Shown: positions 1 to 11,528, counted from the first letter of the stretch. The stretch: 64,000 nucleotides of DNA from Adiantum capillus-veneris (GCA_014529385.2 CM043956.1:61388120-61452119); one strand, 5' to 3'. Notes: a model not told the origin generated them from the sequence alone. Program-made: numbers and translations.

Positions 1-149
1 GAGATTTTCCGATTACGGCGGTGACGTGCTTGGGGAGCTTTTAATTTAATGTGGCTTAAACAGGTTGTTGCGGGAGCAACTTCTCCCGGCTGGCAATGAA
101 ATGCTCCCCTCCAGGCCAGACGCAAAGCGACTATTGACCTCAGTTGGCT

Positions 150-2252
150 TGGACTACAACAAGATTCATGCATGTCCAAATGATTGAATTATTTTTTGCA
201 ATGAATTCACAGATTGTCTGTCATGTCCTAAGTGCGGAGCAATGCGCTACAAACAAGATGCGGTTGGCGAGTCAGTGCCAGCTAAAGTGTTGCGACATTT
301 TCCTATTATTCCGAGGATAAAAAGCATGTTTCATTGTGGTTCCATTGCAAAGTTGATGCGGTGGCATTCTACGAATAGATCCACTGACGCAACATTTAGG
401 GTGCCTGCTGATTCAAAGGCTTGGAGGCACATTGAAGATACATGGCCACATTTTAAGAGGGAACCACACAATTTGCGTTTGGGCATGGCAATGGATGGAG
501 TCAATCCATTTGGCTTGAGAAGTTCATCATGGAGCACTTGGCCTGTGTGCCTTGTCAATTACAACCTCCCACCATGGCTTGCCATTAAGAAGGGTCATTT
601 GATATTAGGCTTGATTGTACCTGGTAAGTTCAAGGCCAAATACATGGATGTTTATCTAGCACCACTAGTTGACGAGCTCCAGGAGTTATGGCATGGGATC
701 GACATAGCAGATGCGGTTGAATCAGCAGGACAATAGCATGCAAGGATCCATGGACTTCTTATGTGAACTATGCATGATTGGCCAGGATACGATGAAGCTT
801 CTGGTAATGGTTCTTGATTTACAAAATTCTCGCTATTCGCAAGCACTCTGTGTAGTACTAAATCATGCTTTAATATATGTAGGGCTTACAACTTTGGGAT
901 ACAATGCATGTCCAATTTGCGGGCCGTCTTTGGATGTGTGCTATTCTTCCCCTCTTCGAAAGACAATTTATCAATTCCACCGTCGTTATCTTCCAGATGG
1001 CCATCACTTGCGCGAAGGTCAGCTTGGTCGCGTCGAATGTCATCCTATGCATGTACAAGAGTGGCGTCGCCAATGGGTGCAACATGAGGGGCAACCTATT
1101 CTAGGAATGAAACGTTTGTCCATTCTCCATACGTTGCCGTACTGGGGTGATCTACTAATTAATTATTTGTTGGATCCAATGCATATATTCAAGAATGTGG
1201 GAGAGCTCTTCTGGAAGACAATCATGGGAATGAAAGACAATCGAGCTTCACAAGATGATTTGCAGTCAGTTGGAAAGATGCCAGAGCTGTGGCCTTTTAC
1301 CAATGCAGCGGGCCAAACAAAGCTTCCAAGAGCGCCATGGGTATTGCTAAAAAGCGAGGAACAACAAGTCAAAAGGGTGATTTTAGAGTTCAGGACGCCA
1401 ATAGGATGCATGCGATGTCTCAAGACATCATTCACCCCTGACGATCAACTGTCAGGACTGAAATCGCACGACTGGCATAAGTTCTTGCAATTTATTCTTC
1501 CAATTGCGATCAAGGGGTGTTTAACGGAGGAAGTGCAGTCCTGCATATACAAGATTTCAGAGCTAGTGCGGTGGATCTCTTCCAAGGAGATATGAGAGGA
1601 ATCCATTGCAGTTGCAAGGGCTAACTCCATTGAGGCAATTTGCATGATTGAGAAGTAGCTACCCACAAGCTGCCCAACTATCCAAATGCACTTGCTCGTC
1701 CATGTAGTAGATGAGGTTGCAGTGGCAGGTACAGTCCACAGTCGTTGGATGGTCTTTCTAGAGTGGTTCATAACACTTAAGGGTTTTGTTCGTCAAAACG
1801 CGCGTCCAGAGGGGAGCATGGCAGAGGATGGCTGGTGCAAGAGTCTCTTGTCTTGACGACCAAATTTCTATCCATTTCTGACCCAGAAATGCCTCGACTA
1901 TGGAGCGATGAGGAGGATACAAGATTGGTGGGAGAGGAGCCGCAGGGGCAAGGGGTGCCAAAAAAATGAAAACGACGCCATGCGAGAAAAGATCATGAAG
2001 TTCTGCATACTAAATTTAGAGCCGATGCAAAAATGGCTTGAAAGGTACAAAGAAGAGAAAGAGAGACCGAACAGGGAGCGACACAATTTCAGGCGAAGCC
2101 GAACGACTAGAGGCTTACCCTTGACAGACTGTCTCGCTCCTCTACCTGAATTCCCTACAATGGCATGGTTGGACAAGACGGTGAGAGCAGCAAGACAAAT
2201 CGCAGAACCCATATCTCTAGAAGAGGAAGAGCTGGCTATTGGATGTGACTAG
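150..2252 (+). pseudogene. TNP2-type CACTA transposase (Transposase_21 plus DUF4218), broken
   Basis: This is the cut-and-paste transposase of CACTA elements, which acts in the nucleus on the element ends. The start shows a zinc-ribbon-like stretch (IHACPND near 170, CPKCGAMRY near 225-250), followed by the family signature MDGVNPFG near 495 and NLPPW near 567, then a second block (711-1595) including YLLDPMHIFKNVGE. From about 1600 to 1850 a DUF4218 region reads MHLLVHVVDE and later GFVRQNARPEGSMAE. Breaks are an in-frame stop near 185, a frame change around 711-736, stops near 1593 and 1657, frame changes near 1770 and 1850-1910, and a TAG at 2250-2252 where the inner copy has tryptophan. 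It probably encoded one protein with the next feature. It is non-functional as it stands. Confidence 0.88.
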
Positions 2253-3014
2253 AGGTATCATACATACATGGCAATGTGGTTGCATGGAAAGCATTTCAGA
2301 ACACAACAAATTGACAGCATAAAAAACACGTTTGACAGTGGGGTAATGATTAGTTTCATGCAAAAGAGCAGGGCCAGTGCCAGAGACACGAATGAGAGCA
2401 CTAGCAACCGGGATTACTGTGGTCTGCTGTCAGATATCTTGAAAGTCAGCTTCAGACGGTTTGAGATGTTTTTGCTGGATGTGAAGTGGTTCAAGGTGAT
2501 TACTTCTGGTCGCAATGCAATGGTACACAGAGATGGAAACAAGCTTGTGCAAATAGATTCTTCAAAGGTTTGGACAGATGCAAGCAACACGTTTGCTCTC
2601 CCTGAACATTGCGAGCAAGTGGTCTTTGTACCGGACACTCAAGAGCGACAATGGTGGTTTGTGGTTCAGGTTGCTCCAAGAAATAAACAAGTATTTGAAG
2701 GGCAAGAGCTCCTGGAGGAAAGTCGCCCAGACGACGTAGATACTACTGTGACATTAGATGAGTTGGACAAAGGTATCGCAGAGGAAGCTGACAGATATAC
2801 GAGGGATAACGCAGACGAGGCAGATATGACACTTGTAGATGAAGATGCAATGGATGAAGACAATCTGTCAGAACGAGTTGGGACAGAGTTAGGTCTGCAG
2901 TTAGAGATAGACGATGATACGGTGCAAGATCTTATCGATGATGCCTCACTAGTCAAGGCCTATAAGTGTTTGTGTGAAGAAGTTGATTTAAAATTAAGCT
3001 CTTTCTTAATTTAA
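2253..3014 (+). pseudogene. C-terminal DUF4216 region of the outer TNP2 transposase
   Basis: An open frame in phase with the preceding block, cut off from it only by the TAG at 2250-2252. It carries the DUF4216 pattern: FEMFLLDVKWFKV, then a segment ending EQVVFVPDTQERQWWFVV. This domain normally sits at the C-terminus of TNP2-type CACTA transposases; its biochemical role is not established. The tail after about residue 150 is very acidic (many D and E), as in the inner copy. The first methionine (2268) is probably internal to the original protein. The inner element has a clear homologue at 6312-7152 on the minus strand. Confidence 0.82.
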
Positions 3015-3056
3015 GCAAAGGTGTTCTGACACTTTCTTTGACTTTCTTTGTGCAGA

Positions 3057-3960
3057 ACTTTACTAGGGCAGACCATTATCCAGATCCCGCTTCTATGAGT
3101 GCGGATACATTTATGGCTTCATCACACGGATAACGCCCAGTCAGATGGCAGATGCGTCTCAGTATTGGGCAGCCAGAGGCACGGGTACCACGCCTTCGGG
3201 CTTCACACTCGAGGGTCCGACACCTATGGGGGGGACACCTATGGAGGGGACGCCTATGGGTACGACGCATGCGAGGTCTCCCATCGATCACGGCCACTTC
3301 GACACCTAGGGGTATGGCAGAGGCGGGTACGTTATCATCTCCATAACACAGGCGCACTCGCTGATCTCGACGATCGTCAGGTGGAGGTGGTGGTTGTTAT
3401 GGAGGAGGGTCCATAGATGCTTCGACCCCTCCTTGCTCATGACCCCCATCCTACCTAGGCACACCTCTTGAAACACCTCTTAGCACACATCGGACACCTT
3501 GGGGGACACATGATCCTAGTGCCTCCAAGTCGGGACTGAGATGAGACAGCGGGTTCGCCACCTCGCGGAGCTGCAGTTTTTGACCAGCATTATGACGCCT
3601 TGGCCTGATCAGGATCGCAACAAAATCAATTATATAGTGGAGACCATCATGAGAGAGTATCAGCCTGCTCTGGATTCAAAGGAGCTTCTGAGGAGGTGGA
3701 TCAAGGGTGTTGCACGGAACACCGTGAAACATCGTCAAGATGCATCTCGTCGGGCTTTCAGAACCGGCTCGTCGAAGCCTTTGGGCATCTCACACGAGAC
3801 TTGGCAGTAGATCAGGGAGGATGAGCAGATAGCGGACACGCGGTTCAGACAGTAGCATCAGGCCGCGGAGGTACGACAGATGACCAGGGGCACATCTCAT
3901 CTTGGCAGCGGAGGTTTCGACACCTTTTGCTATGAGTTTGTGAGTTTCCAATCCAATCTT
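3057..3960 (+). pseudogene. Second CACTA ORF (TNPA-like or Transposase_24-like), decayed
   Basis: Plus-strand remnants match, piece by piece, the better preserved minus-strand copy at 5368-6219. The first part encodes a proline-, threonine- and glycine-rich stretch with repeated GGTP-like codons. The last part (3541-3810) encodes a basic segment with RRWIKGVARNTVKHRQDASRR and SKPLGISHETWQ, resembling the conserved core of plant Transposase_24-type proteins often carried as the second gene of CACTA elements. Several stops and frame changes interrupt it, including a TAG right after ETWQ at 3808-3810. Assignment to a named family is tentative; position downstream of TNP2 supports the accessory DNA-binding role that is usual for this slot. 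Confidence 0.6.
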
Positions 3961-4138
3961 AGCTATGGCGTTTTTTTTTAAAACTCGATGAATCATGTAT
4001 TATTAATTACTTTGGTTCTTGTGTAAACACAGAATCTTGGAATGCATCGAGCCCCGACATGCCAAGAGGAGACAGATGGATATCGGAGAAGCATTTATGA
4101 AGTATTGAATGATCTTGCTGCCGTAGGAGAGCGTGTAG

Positions 4139-4141
4139 ACT
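4139..4141. other. Target-site duplication ACT, left copy, of the inner CACTA
   Basis: ACT lies immediately left of the terminal CACTA at 4142 and again at 11949-11951, immediately right of the other terminus. Three-base duplications are the rule for CACTA elements. Removing 4142-11951 restores a junction reading GTAGACTGGGAGG, which matches GTAGACTGGGCGG in the homologous copy (reverse strand, near 5113). Confidence 0.9.
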
Positions 4142-4340
4142 CACTACAACAAAAAAGGGGATTATCAACGTATATAGCGACGCTAAAGGTCGCTATACGC
4201 GTCGATATATGCGTCCCTGTGAAACAATCACAAAGAGCGTCGATATACGCATGGAAAGGCTTTATTAGCGACACAGATAGCGATGCGTATATTGACGCTA
4301 GTATAGACGGGTATAGCGACGTGTATATCAACGACCATAA
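4142..4340 (+). repeat. Inner CACTA terminal inverted repeat and subterminal repeats, left end
   Basis: After the terminal CACTACAACAAAAAAGG there are repeated short motifs in both orientations built on GTCGATATA and TAGCGACG, for example near 4175-4215, 4238-4250, 4267-4290 and 4313-4335. Such subterminal arrays are binding sites for the accessory transposase protein in En/Spm-type elements. The matching set lies at the other end (11765-11948). The core motif has T where the outer element has A (GTCGAAATA). Confidence 0.82.
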
Positions 4341-4547
4341 CAGTAAAAAAAATTTATTGGGCAGAGGGCAGGTAGCCTGGCCTGTGCCCAATGAAAAGAT
4401 GGACACAGGCACCACAGCCAGACTTCCTGCCCTCTGCCCAAGAAAGCGAGAAGCACCAAAATCAACCGTGCTCCCGCAGAAATTTCGGCAGAGTTCCCTT
4501 TGTTTTTACATAAACTTTTCAAAAAAAAAAAAATCATGTATACGCCT

Positions 4548-4568
4548 CCTACATGCTATCCATGTAGG
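4548..4568. other. Conserved hairpin in the inner CACTA 3' region
   Basis: CCTACATG, a 5-base loop, then CATGTAGG: a perfect 8-bp stem. The same stem with a different loop occurs at the equivalent place in the outer element (12453-12473). The neighbouring sequence is a second near-palindrome (ATCTCACATGAGAT). Confidence 0.7.
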
Positions 4569-4589
4569 ATCTCACATGAGATTTAAGGC

Positions 4590-4920
4590 CAATGACCATA
4601 ACGAACCATAACCATAACTTAAAAGCATAACCATAACGAACCATAACCATATAAAAGCATAACCATAACTTAAAACCATAACCATAACCATAACTTAAAA
4701 CCATAACCGACCAATATAACCACTTTGATCATAACCAGAAACAAAATTAACAATAACCATAAGCATAACCAGAAAGTTAAACAAAACCTGAACCATAACT
4801 ATGTATATACAAGAATAGGAGAAATGACCATGTCTATACAATGACAATGACAATAAACATAACCATAAGGAAAACAATAACTGTATGAACAATAATCATA
4901 ACCATATATATATGTCTATA
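4590..4920 (-). repeat. Irregular (CCATAA)n hexamer tract of the inner CACTA
   Basis: Many copies of ACCATAA and variants spaced by short A-rich runs. On the minus strand this reads TTATGG, the same hexamer as in the outer element at 12150-12420, at the same relative place downstream of the second ORF. It is therefore an inherited part of the element family and not a random microsatellite. Confidence 0.8.
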
Positions 4921-5367
4921 CAAAAGGAGACACAGAAGCGTGTCTATGTCTCACAAAGCATATATATGAAATCCGGGCTGATGACTAGGCATCACAACCT
5001 GCACATAGGACAACTCACAAAATTAGTATTCACATATACTTACTTAATTAAATCAACTCACACATATTAACGTCTCACCTCAAGCGATCAGTGAGACTGT
5101 AAGGCCGCCCAGTCTACAGGATCTCCTGAAGCATCAAGATCATTCAATACTTCATAGATACCTCTGTAATATCCATCTGACTCCTCTTGATGTGTCGGGC
5201 TCGATGCATCGCAAGATTCTGTGTTTATACAAAAATCAGAGTAATAAGAATACATGATTCATCAGGTTTTAAAAAACGCCAAAGTTAAGATTGGATTACA
5301 AACTCACAAACTCATAGCGAAAGGTGTCGAAGCCTCCGCTGCCAAGATGAGATGTCCCCCTGGTCAT

Positions 5368-6219
5368 CTATCGTATCTGCACAGCCTCACGCTGCTGTCT
5401 GAATCGCGTGGCCACTGTCCGCTCATCCTCCCTGATCTGAAGCCACGTCTCGTGTGGGATGCCCGAAGGCTTCGGCAAGCCGGTCCTGAAAGACTTCCGA
5501 GATGCATCTCGTTGATGTTTCACGGTGTCCCGTGCAACACCCTTGATCCAGCTCCTCGGAACAGCGTCAGAACCCAGAGCAGGCTGGTACTCTCTCAGGA
5601 TGGTCTCCACTATGTAAGTGACTTTGTCCTTTTCCTGTCGATCCCAAGACGTCAGAATGCTGGTCGAAAACTATAGCTCCGCGAGCTGGCGAATCCGCTG
5701 TCTCATCTCAGTCCCGACTCTATCCATGTCAACAGAACCATCTGGCCGTACAGTATAGAGCTTGCAGGCACTAGGATCGTGTGCCCCCCAAGGTGTTCGA
5801 GGTGTGCCAAGAGGTGTGTCGAGAGGTGTGCCTGGGTAGGATGGGGGTCGTGAGCGAGGAGGGATCGAAGCATCTGTGGACCCTCCTCCACAGCAACCAC
5901 CACCTCCACCTGACAATCGTCGAGATCGGCGAGTACGCCTGTGCTGCGGAGATGAGGACGTACCCGCCTCTGCCCCACCCCTAGGTGTCGAAGCGGCCGT
6001 GATAGGAGAAGCAGGCGTCGTACCCATAGGCATCCCCCCCCTAGGCGTCGGACCCTCGGGTGTGAAGTACGGAGGCGTAGAACCCGTGCCTCTGGCTACC
6101 CAGTACTGAGAAGCCTCTGCCATATGAGCAAGCGTCATCCGTATAACGAAGCCCATGAATGCATCTACACTCATAGAAGCGGGATCTGGAAACTGGTCTA
6201 CCATACTAAAGTCCTGCAC
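5368..6219 (-). pseudogene. Second CACTA ORF of the inner element (TNPA/Transposase_24-like)
   Basis: The minus-strand frame beginning at 6219 (FSMVDQFPDPASMSVDAF) continues through a proline/glycine/serine-rich region with YFTPEGPTPRGGMPMGTTP, a GGGGGCCGGG run and PGTPLDTPLGTPRTP, to RIRQLAEL. There is then a break at 5671, where a stop follows RQLAEL (the outer copy reads on as RHLAELQF). A second segment (5368-5610) has SWIKGVARDTVKHQRDASRK and GIPHETWLQIREDE. This basic segment resembles Transposase_24-type proteins. It lies downstream of the transposase gene on the same strand, the usual order in CACTA elements. The product probably binds subterminal repeats (family inference). It is the better preserved of the two copies here. 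Confidence 0.62.
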
Positions 6220-6311
6220 AAAGAAAGTAAAATAAAGCGTCAGAACACAGTTGTTTAAATTAACTTTAAGCTTAATTTTAAATCAACGTCTTCACACAAA
6301 CACTTACAGGC

Positions 6312-7152
6312 CTAGGCCTCGACGAGTGAGGCATCATCGATAAGATCTTTCACCGTTTCATCGTCTATCTCTAATTGCAAACAGAACTCTGCCCCAACTC
6401 GTTCTGGCAGATTGTCTTCATCCATTGCATCTTCATCTACAAGTGTCAATTCTGGCTCGTCTGCGTCATCCCTCGTATATCTGTCAACTTCCTCTACCAT
6501 ACCTTCGTCCATCTCATCTAATGTCACAGTAGTATGGACGTCATCTGACTGAATTTCCTCCATGAGATCTTGCTCTTCAAATACTTGTTTATTTCTTGGA
6601 GCAACCTGAACCACAAACCACCACTGTCGCTCTCGAGGGTCCGGTACAAAGACCACTTGCTCGCAATGTTTGGGGAGAGCAAATGTGTCGCTCACATCTG
6701 TCCAAGCCTTTGTAGAATCTATTTGCACAAGTTTGTTTCCGTCTCTGCATACCGTTGCATTGCGACCAGAAGTAATCACCTTGAACCACTTCACATCCAA
6801 CAAAAACATCTCAAACCGCGTGAAGCTTACTTTCAGGATATCTGACACCAGACCACAGTAATCTAGGTTGTTAGCTCTCATTCGTGTCTTTGGCACTAGA
6901 CCTGCTCTTTTGCATGAAACTAACCATTACCCCACTGTCAAACGTGTTTCTTCTGCTGTCAATTTTTTGTGTTCTCAAATGTTTTCCATGCGACCACAGT
7001 GCCATGTATGTATGATACTTCCAGTCACATCCAATAGCCAGCTCTTCCTTTTCTAGAGATATGGGTTCTCCGATCTGTCGAGCTGCTCTCACTATCTTGT
7101 CCAACCATGCCATTGTAGGGAATTCAAGTAGAGGAGCGAGATATTCTGGCAA
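6312..7152 (-). pseudogene. DUF4216 region of the inner TNP2 transposase
   Basis: Two overlapping minus-strand frames: 7152-6871 (PEYLAPLLEFPTMAWLDKIVRAARQI, then CDWKYHTYMALWSHGKHL) and 6896-6312 (FEMFLLDVKWFKV, EQVVFVPDPRERQWWFVV, then a strongly acidic tail). A frameshift near 6890 separates them. Tryptophan in CDWKYHT replaces the stop seen at 2250 in the outer copy. The region is the C-terminal part of the TNP2-type transposase. With no Transposase_21 domain left in this element, it cannot act alone. Confidence 0.8.
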
Positions 7153-7188
7153 GGGTAAACCTCTAGTCGTTCGGCTTCGCCTGAAATC

Positions 7189-7810
7189 CTATCGCTTCCT
7201 ATTGCGACTCTCTTTCTCTTCTTCGTACCTTTCAAGCCATTTTTGCATCGGCACTGAATTTAGTATACAGAACTTCATTATCTTTTCTCGCATGGCGTCG
7301 TTCATTTTCTTCGGCACCCCTTGCCCTTGCGGCTCCTCTCCCACCAGTCTTGCATCCTCCTCATCGCCCCACTGTCGAGGCATTTCTGGGTCAGAAACGG
7401 ATAGAAATTCAGTCGTCAATACAAGAGACTCTTGCACCAGCCATCCTTCTGCCATGCTCCCCTCTGGACGCGCTTTTTGGCGAACAAAACCCTTAAGTGT
7501 TTTCATGAACCGCTCTAGAAAGAACATCCAACGGCTGTGGACTGTACCTACCAGTACAACCTCATCTACTACATGGACGAGCAAGTGCATTTGGATAGTT
7601 AGACAGCTTGTGGATAGATACTTCTCAATCATGCAAACTGCCTCAATGGAGTTAGCCCTTGCGACTGCAATAGATTCCTCCTGTATCTCCTTGGAAGAGA
7701 TCCACCACACTAGCTCTGAAATCTTGTATATGCAGGTCCGCACTTCCTCTGTTAAACACCCCTTGATCGCAATTAGAAGAATGAATTGCAAGAACTTATG
7801 CCAGTCGTGA
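7189..7810 (-). pseudogene. DUF4218 fragment of the inner TNP2 transposase, 5' half lost
   Basis: The minus-strand frame 7791-7189 reads LLIAIKGCLTEEVRTC, then MHLLVHVVDEVVLVGTVHSRW and LKGFVRQKARPEGSMAEGW: the DUF4218 pattern found between Transposase_21 and DUF4216 in CACTA transposases. It has fewer breaks than the outer copy. Homology to the outer element stops at about 7808, inside the sequence equivalent to 1465-1480, so everything upstream in the gene was deleted or replaced. The sequence beyond 7811 does not resemble transposase. Confidence 0.8.
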
Positions 7811-8106
7811 GATGCTCATTACATATCCTACACTTGCGCAGGATTTGATACTTGCAGAGCGTGCACGAGCATGAAATCTTTTCCTCCATGTTAGTTGATG
7901 ACGTTGCCATCTACAATGATTATGAATGTTGTTTTAATATATATACTCCTCACAATGTAAACTACCTCGCATTCTCTATTCTTGCCCAATCTCTGTACAC
8001 CTCGGTCCAGAGGTGTACAAAGATCAGGACCACCGGGTCAAAATCTCGTCTTTATTGGTCAAATCCTATATGGGTAGATACATACGTGCATGCCCAGGTG
8101 TACAAC
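7811..8106. other. Unassigned spacer between transposase remnant and the 173-bp array
   Basis: No recognisable coding sequence. It contains two short sequence-related stretches (AGGTGTACAA at about 8011 and CCAGGTGTACAACCGG just before the array), so the first repeat unit may start by sequence slippage from this point. The origin of this insert is unknown. Confidence 0.5.
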
Positions 8107-10652
8107 CGGATTTGACCTACGGCTTGTGTATTTGGATTTTCTTCTATCAGTTTGACCTACGGCTTGCCATACGCGCTCTTGACATTTCCTAAAGACTACC
8201 TAATTGTCTACGGATGGTTTCAATAGACTTAGAAGCCATTTTCGAAGTCCGTTTGCGTTTTTTCGTAGAAAAACGCAACCGGATTTGACCTACGACTTGT
8301 GTATTTGGCATTTCTTCTATCCATTTGACCTACGGCTTGCCATACGCACTCTTGACATTGCCTAAAGACTACCTAATCATCTACGGATGGTTTCAGTAGG
8401 CATAGAAGCCATTTCCGAAGTCCGTTTGCGTTTTTCCGTAGAAAAACGCAACCGGATTTGACCTACGGCTTGTGTATTTGGCGTTTCTTCTATCCGTTTG
8501 ACCTACGGCTTGCCATACGCGCTCTTGAAATTGCATAAAGACTACCTAATCGTCTACGGATGGTTTCAGAATGCATAGAAGCCATTTTAGAAGTCCGTTT
8601 GCGTTTTTCCGTAGAAAAACGCAACCGGATTTGACCTACGGCTTGTGTATTTGGCGTTTCTTCTATCCGTTTGACCTACGGCTTGCCATACGCGCTCTTG
8701 ACATTGCCTAAAGACTACCTAATTGTCTACGGATGGTTTCAGTAGTCATAGAAGCCATTTTCGAAGTCCGTTTGCGTTTTTTCGTAGAAAAACGCAACCG
8801 GATTTGACCTACGGCTTGTGTATTTGGCGTTTCTTCTATCCGTTTGACCTACGACTTGCCAAACACGCTCTTGAAATTGCATAAAGACTACCTAATCGTC
8901 TACGGATGGTTTCAGAATGCATAGAAGCCATTTTCGAACTCCGTTTGCATTTTTTCGTAGAAAAACGCAACCGGATTTGACCTACAGCTTGTGTATTTGG
9001 CTTTTCTTCTATCCGTTTGACGTACGGCTTGCCATACGCGCTCTTGACATTGCCTAAAGACTACCTAATCATCTACGGATGGTTTCAGTAGGCATAGAAG
9101 TCATTTCCTAAGTCCGTTTGCGTTTTTCAGTAGAAAAACGCAACCGGATTTGACCTACGGCTTGTGTATTTGGCGTTTCTTCTATCCATTTGACCTACGG
9201 CTTGTCATACGCGCTCTTGACATTACATAAAGACTACCTAATAGTCTATGGATAATTTCAGAATGCATAGAAACCATTTCCGAAGTCCATTTGCGTTTTT
9301 CCGTAGAAAAACGCAACCGGATTTGACTTACGGCTTGTGTATTTGGCGTTTCTTCTATCCGTTTGACCTACTGCTTTCCATACGTGCTCTTGACATTGCC
9401 TAAAGACTACCTAATCGTCTACGGATGGTTTCAGAAAGCATAGAAGCCATTTTCGAAGTCCGTTTGCATTTTTTCGTAGAAAAACGTAACCGGATTTGAC
9501 CTACGGCTTGTGTATTTGGATTTTCTTCTATCAGTTTGACCTACGGCTTGCCATACGCGCTCTTGATATTTCCTAAAGACTACCTAATTGTCTACGGATG
9601 GTTTCAATAGACTTAGAAGCCATTTTCGAAGTCCGTTTGCGTTTTTTCGTAGAAAAACGCAACCGGATTTGACCTACGGCTTGTGTATTTGGCGTTTCTT
9701 CTATCCGTTTGACCTACGGCTTTCCATACGTGCTCTTGACATTGCCTAAAGACTACCTAATCGTCTACGGATGGTTTCAGAAGGCATAGAAGCCATTTCC
9801 GAAGTCCGTTTGCGTTTTTCCGTAGAAAAACGCAACCGGATTTGACCTACGGCTTGTGTATTTGGCGTTTCTTCTATCCGTTTGACCTACGGCTTTCCAT
9901 ACGCGCGCTTGACATTGCCTAAAGACTACCTAATCGTCTACGGATGATTTCAGTAGGCATTGAAGCCATTTTCGAAGTCCGTTTGCGTTTTTCCGTAGAA
10001 AAACGCAACCGGATTTAACCTACGGCTTGTGTATTTGGCGTTTCTTCTATCCGTTTGACCTACGGCTTGCCATACGCGCTCTTGACATTGCCTAAAGACT
10101 ACCTAATCGTCTACGGATGGTTTCAGTAGGCATAGAAGCCATTTACGAAGTCCGTTTGCGTTTTTTCGTAGAAAAACGTAACCGGATTTGACCTACAGCT
10201 TGTGTATTTGGCGTTTCTTCTATCCGTTTGACCTACGGCTTGCCATACGCGCTCTTGACATTGCCTAAAGACTACCTAATCGTCTACGGATGGTTTCAGA
10301 AGACATAGAAGCCATTTCCAAAGTCCATTTGCGTTTTTTCGTAGAAAAACGCAACCGGATTTGACCTACGGCTTGTGTATTTGGCGTTTCTTCTATCCGT
10401 TTGACCTACGGCTTGCCATACACGCTCTTAACATTTCCTAAAGACTACCTAATCGTGTACGGATGGTTTCAGTAGGCATAGAAGCCATTTCCAAAGTCCG
10501 TTTTCGGTTTTTTGTAAAAAAACGCAACCAGATTTGACTTACGGCTTGTGTATTTGACGTTAATTCAAACCCATTGACCTACAGCTTGCCATACGCGCTA
10601 TTGACATTGCTTTAAGACTACCTAATGAACTACGGATGGTTTCAACTAGCTG
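8107..10652. repeat. 173-bp tandem repeat array inside the inner CACTA, 14 full units plus a partial unit
   Basis: Unit starts (CGGATTTGAC or a close variant) fall at 8107, 8280, 8453, 8626, 8799, 8972, 9145, 9318, 9491, 9664, 9837, 10010, 10183, 10356 and 10529: every interval is exactly 173 bp. Units differ by substitutions only. Each unit holds TTTGACCTACGGCTTG twice (about 40 bp apart) and a perfect hairpin GCGTTTTTC-CGTA-GAAAAACGC close to its end. The last unit decays after about 10640, where a LINE-type tail begins. Period length is close to that of nucleosome-scale plant satellites. Confidence 0.97.
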
Positions 10653-10847
10653 TTTTAGCTGATTAGTCCACACCCAGCAGTTTAGGATTCCATAATATGT
10701 TATTTTGTCATTTTGTTATTCTAACCTAGTATCAGTCTACCACATTGTAACTTTCTGGTCTCATAGGTCACTTTGGCCTTTTGAAGAGTTAACATAACAT
10801 TTCATTTCATTTCTTTCTTTAATTTTAATTTTTTACGCAAACCATAA

Positions 10848-10850
<3 letters not shown>
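10646..10850 (+). mobile_element. Severely 5'-truncated LINE 3' tail
   Basis: This stretch matches the 3' end of the LINE at 42975-43175: shared landmarks are CAGTTTAGGAT, TTTTGTTA, TGTATCAG-like sequence, CATTGTAAC, GGTCTCATAGGTCA, TTTGGCCTTTT and AACATTTCATTTCAT, in the same order. Only the non-coding 3' end is present. 5' truncation is the normal result of target-primed reverse transcription. It lies directly between the 173-bp array and a CT-rich microsatellite tract. Confidence 0.75.
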
Positions 10851-10900
<50 letters not shown>

Positions 10901-11123
10901 GTTTTATTTCCTACGCACATTTTTCTCTCTCTTTAATTTCCTAGACGCACACACACTTCTCTCTTTCTCTCTCTCTCTATCTCTCTCTTTAATTTACTAC
11001 ACGCACACACACTTCTCTCTTTCTCTCTCTTTTCTACACACACACACATACTTCTCTCTCTCTCTCTTTCCTACACACACACACCGCTCTCTATCTCTCT
11101 CTTTAATTTCCTACACCCACACA

Positions 11124-11183
<60 letters not shown>

Positions 11184-11399
11184 AATTTCCAACACGCACA
11201 CACACTTCTCTCTTTCTCTCTCTTTTCTACACACACACACACTTCTCTCTCTCTCTTTCCTACACACACACACCACTCTCTATCTCTCTCTTTAATTTCC
11301 TACACGCACACACACTTCTCTCTTTCTCTCTCTCTCTCTCTTTCCTACACACACACACACACACTTCTCTCTCTCTTTCTTTCCTACACACACACACAC

Positions 11400-11441
<42 letters not shown>

Positions 11442-11466
11442 TACACAAACACACACACACACACAC

Positions 11467-11528
<62 letters not shown>

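Noticed and set aside
2666-2956. Serine-rich minus-strand frame over the DUF4216 region
   Set aside because: Shadow of the acidic plus-strand tail; no independent evidence.
8107-10652. CRISPR-like regular array
   Set aside because: The whole 173-bp unit repeats with no unique spacers, in plant transposon context. It is a tandem repeat.
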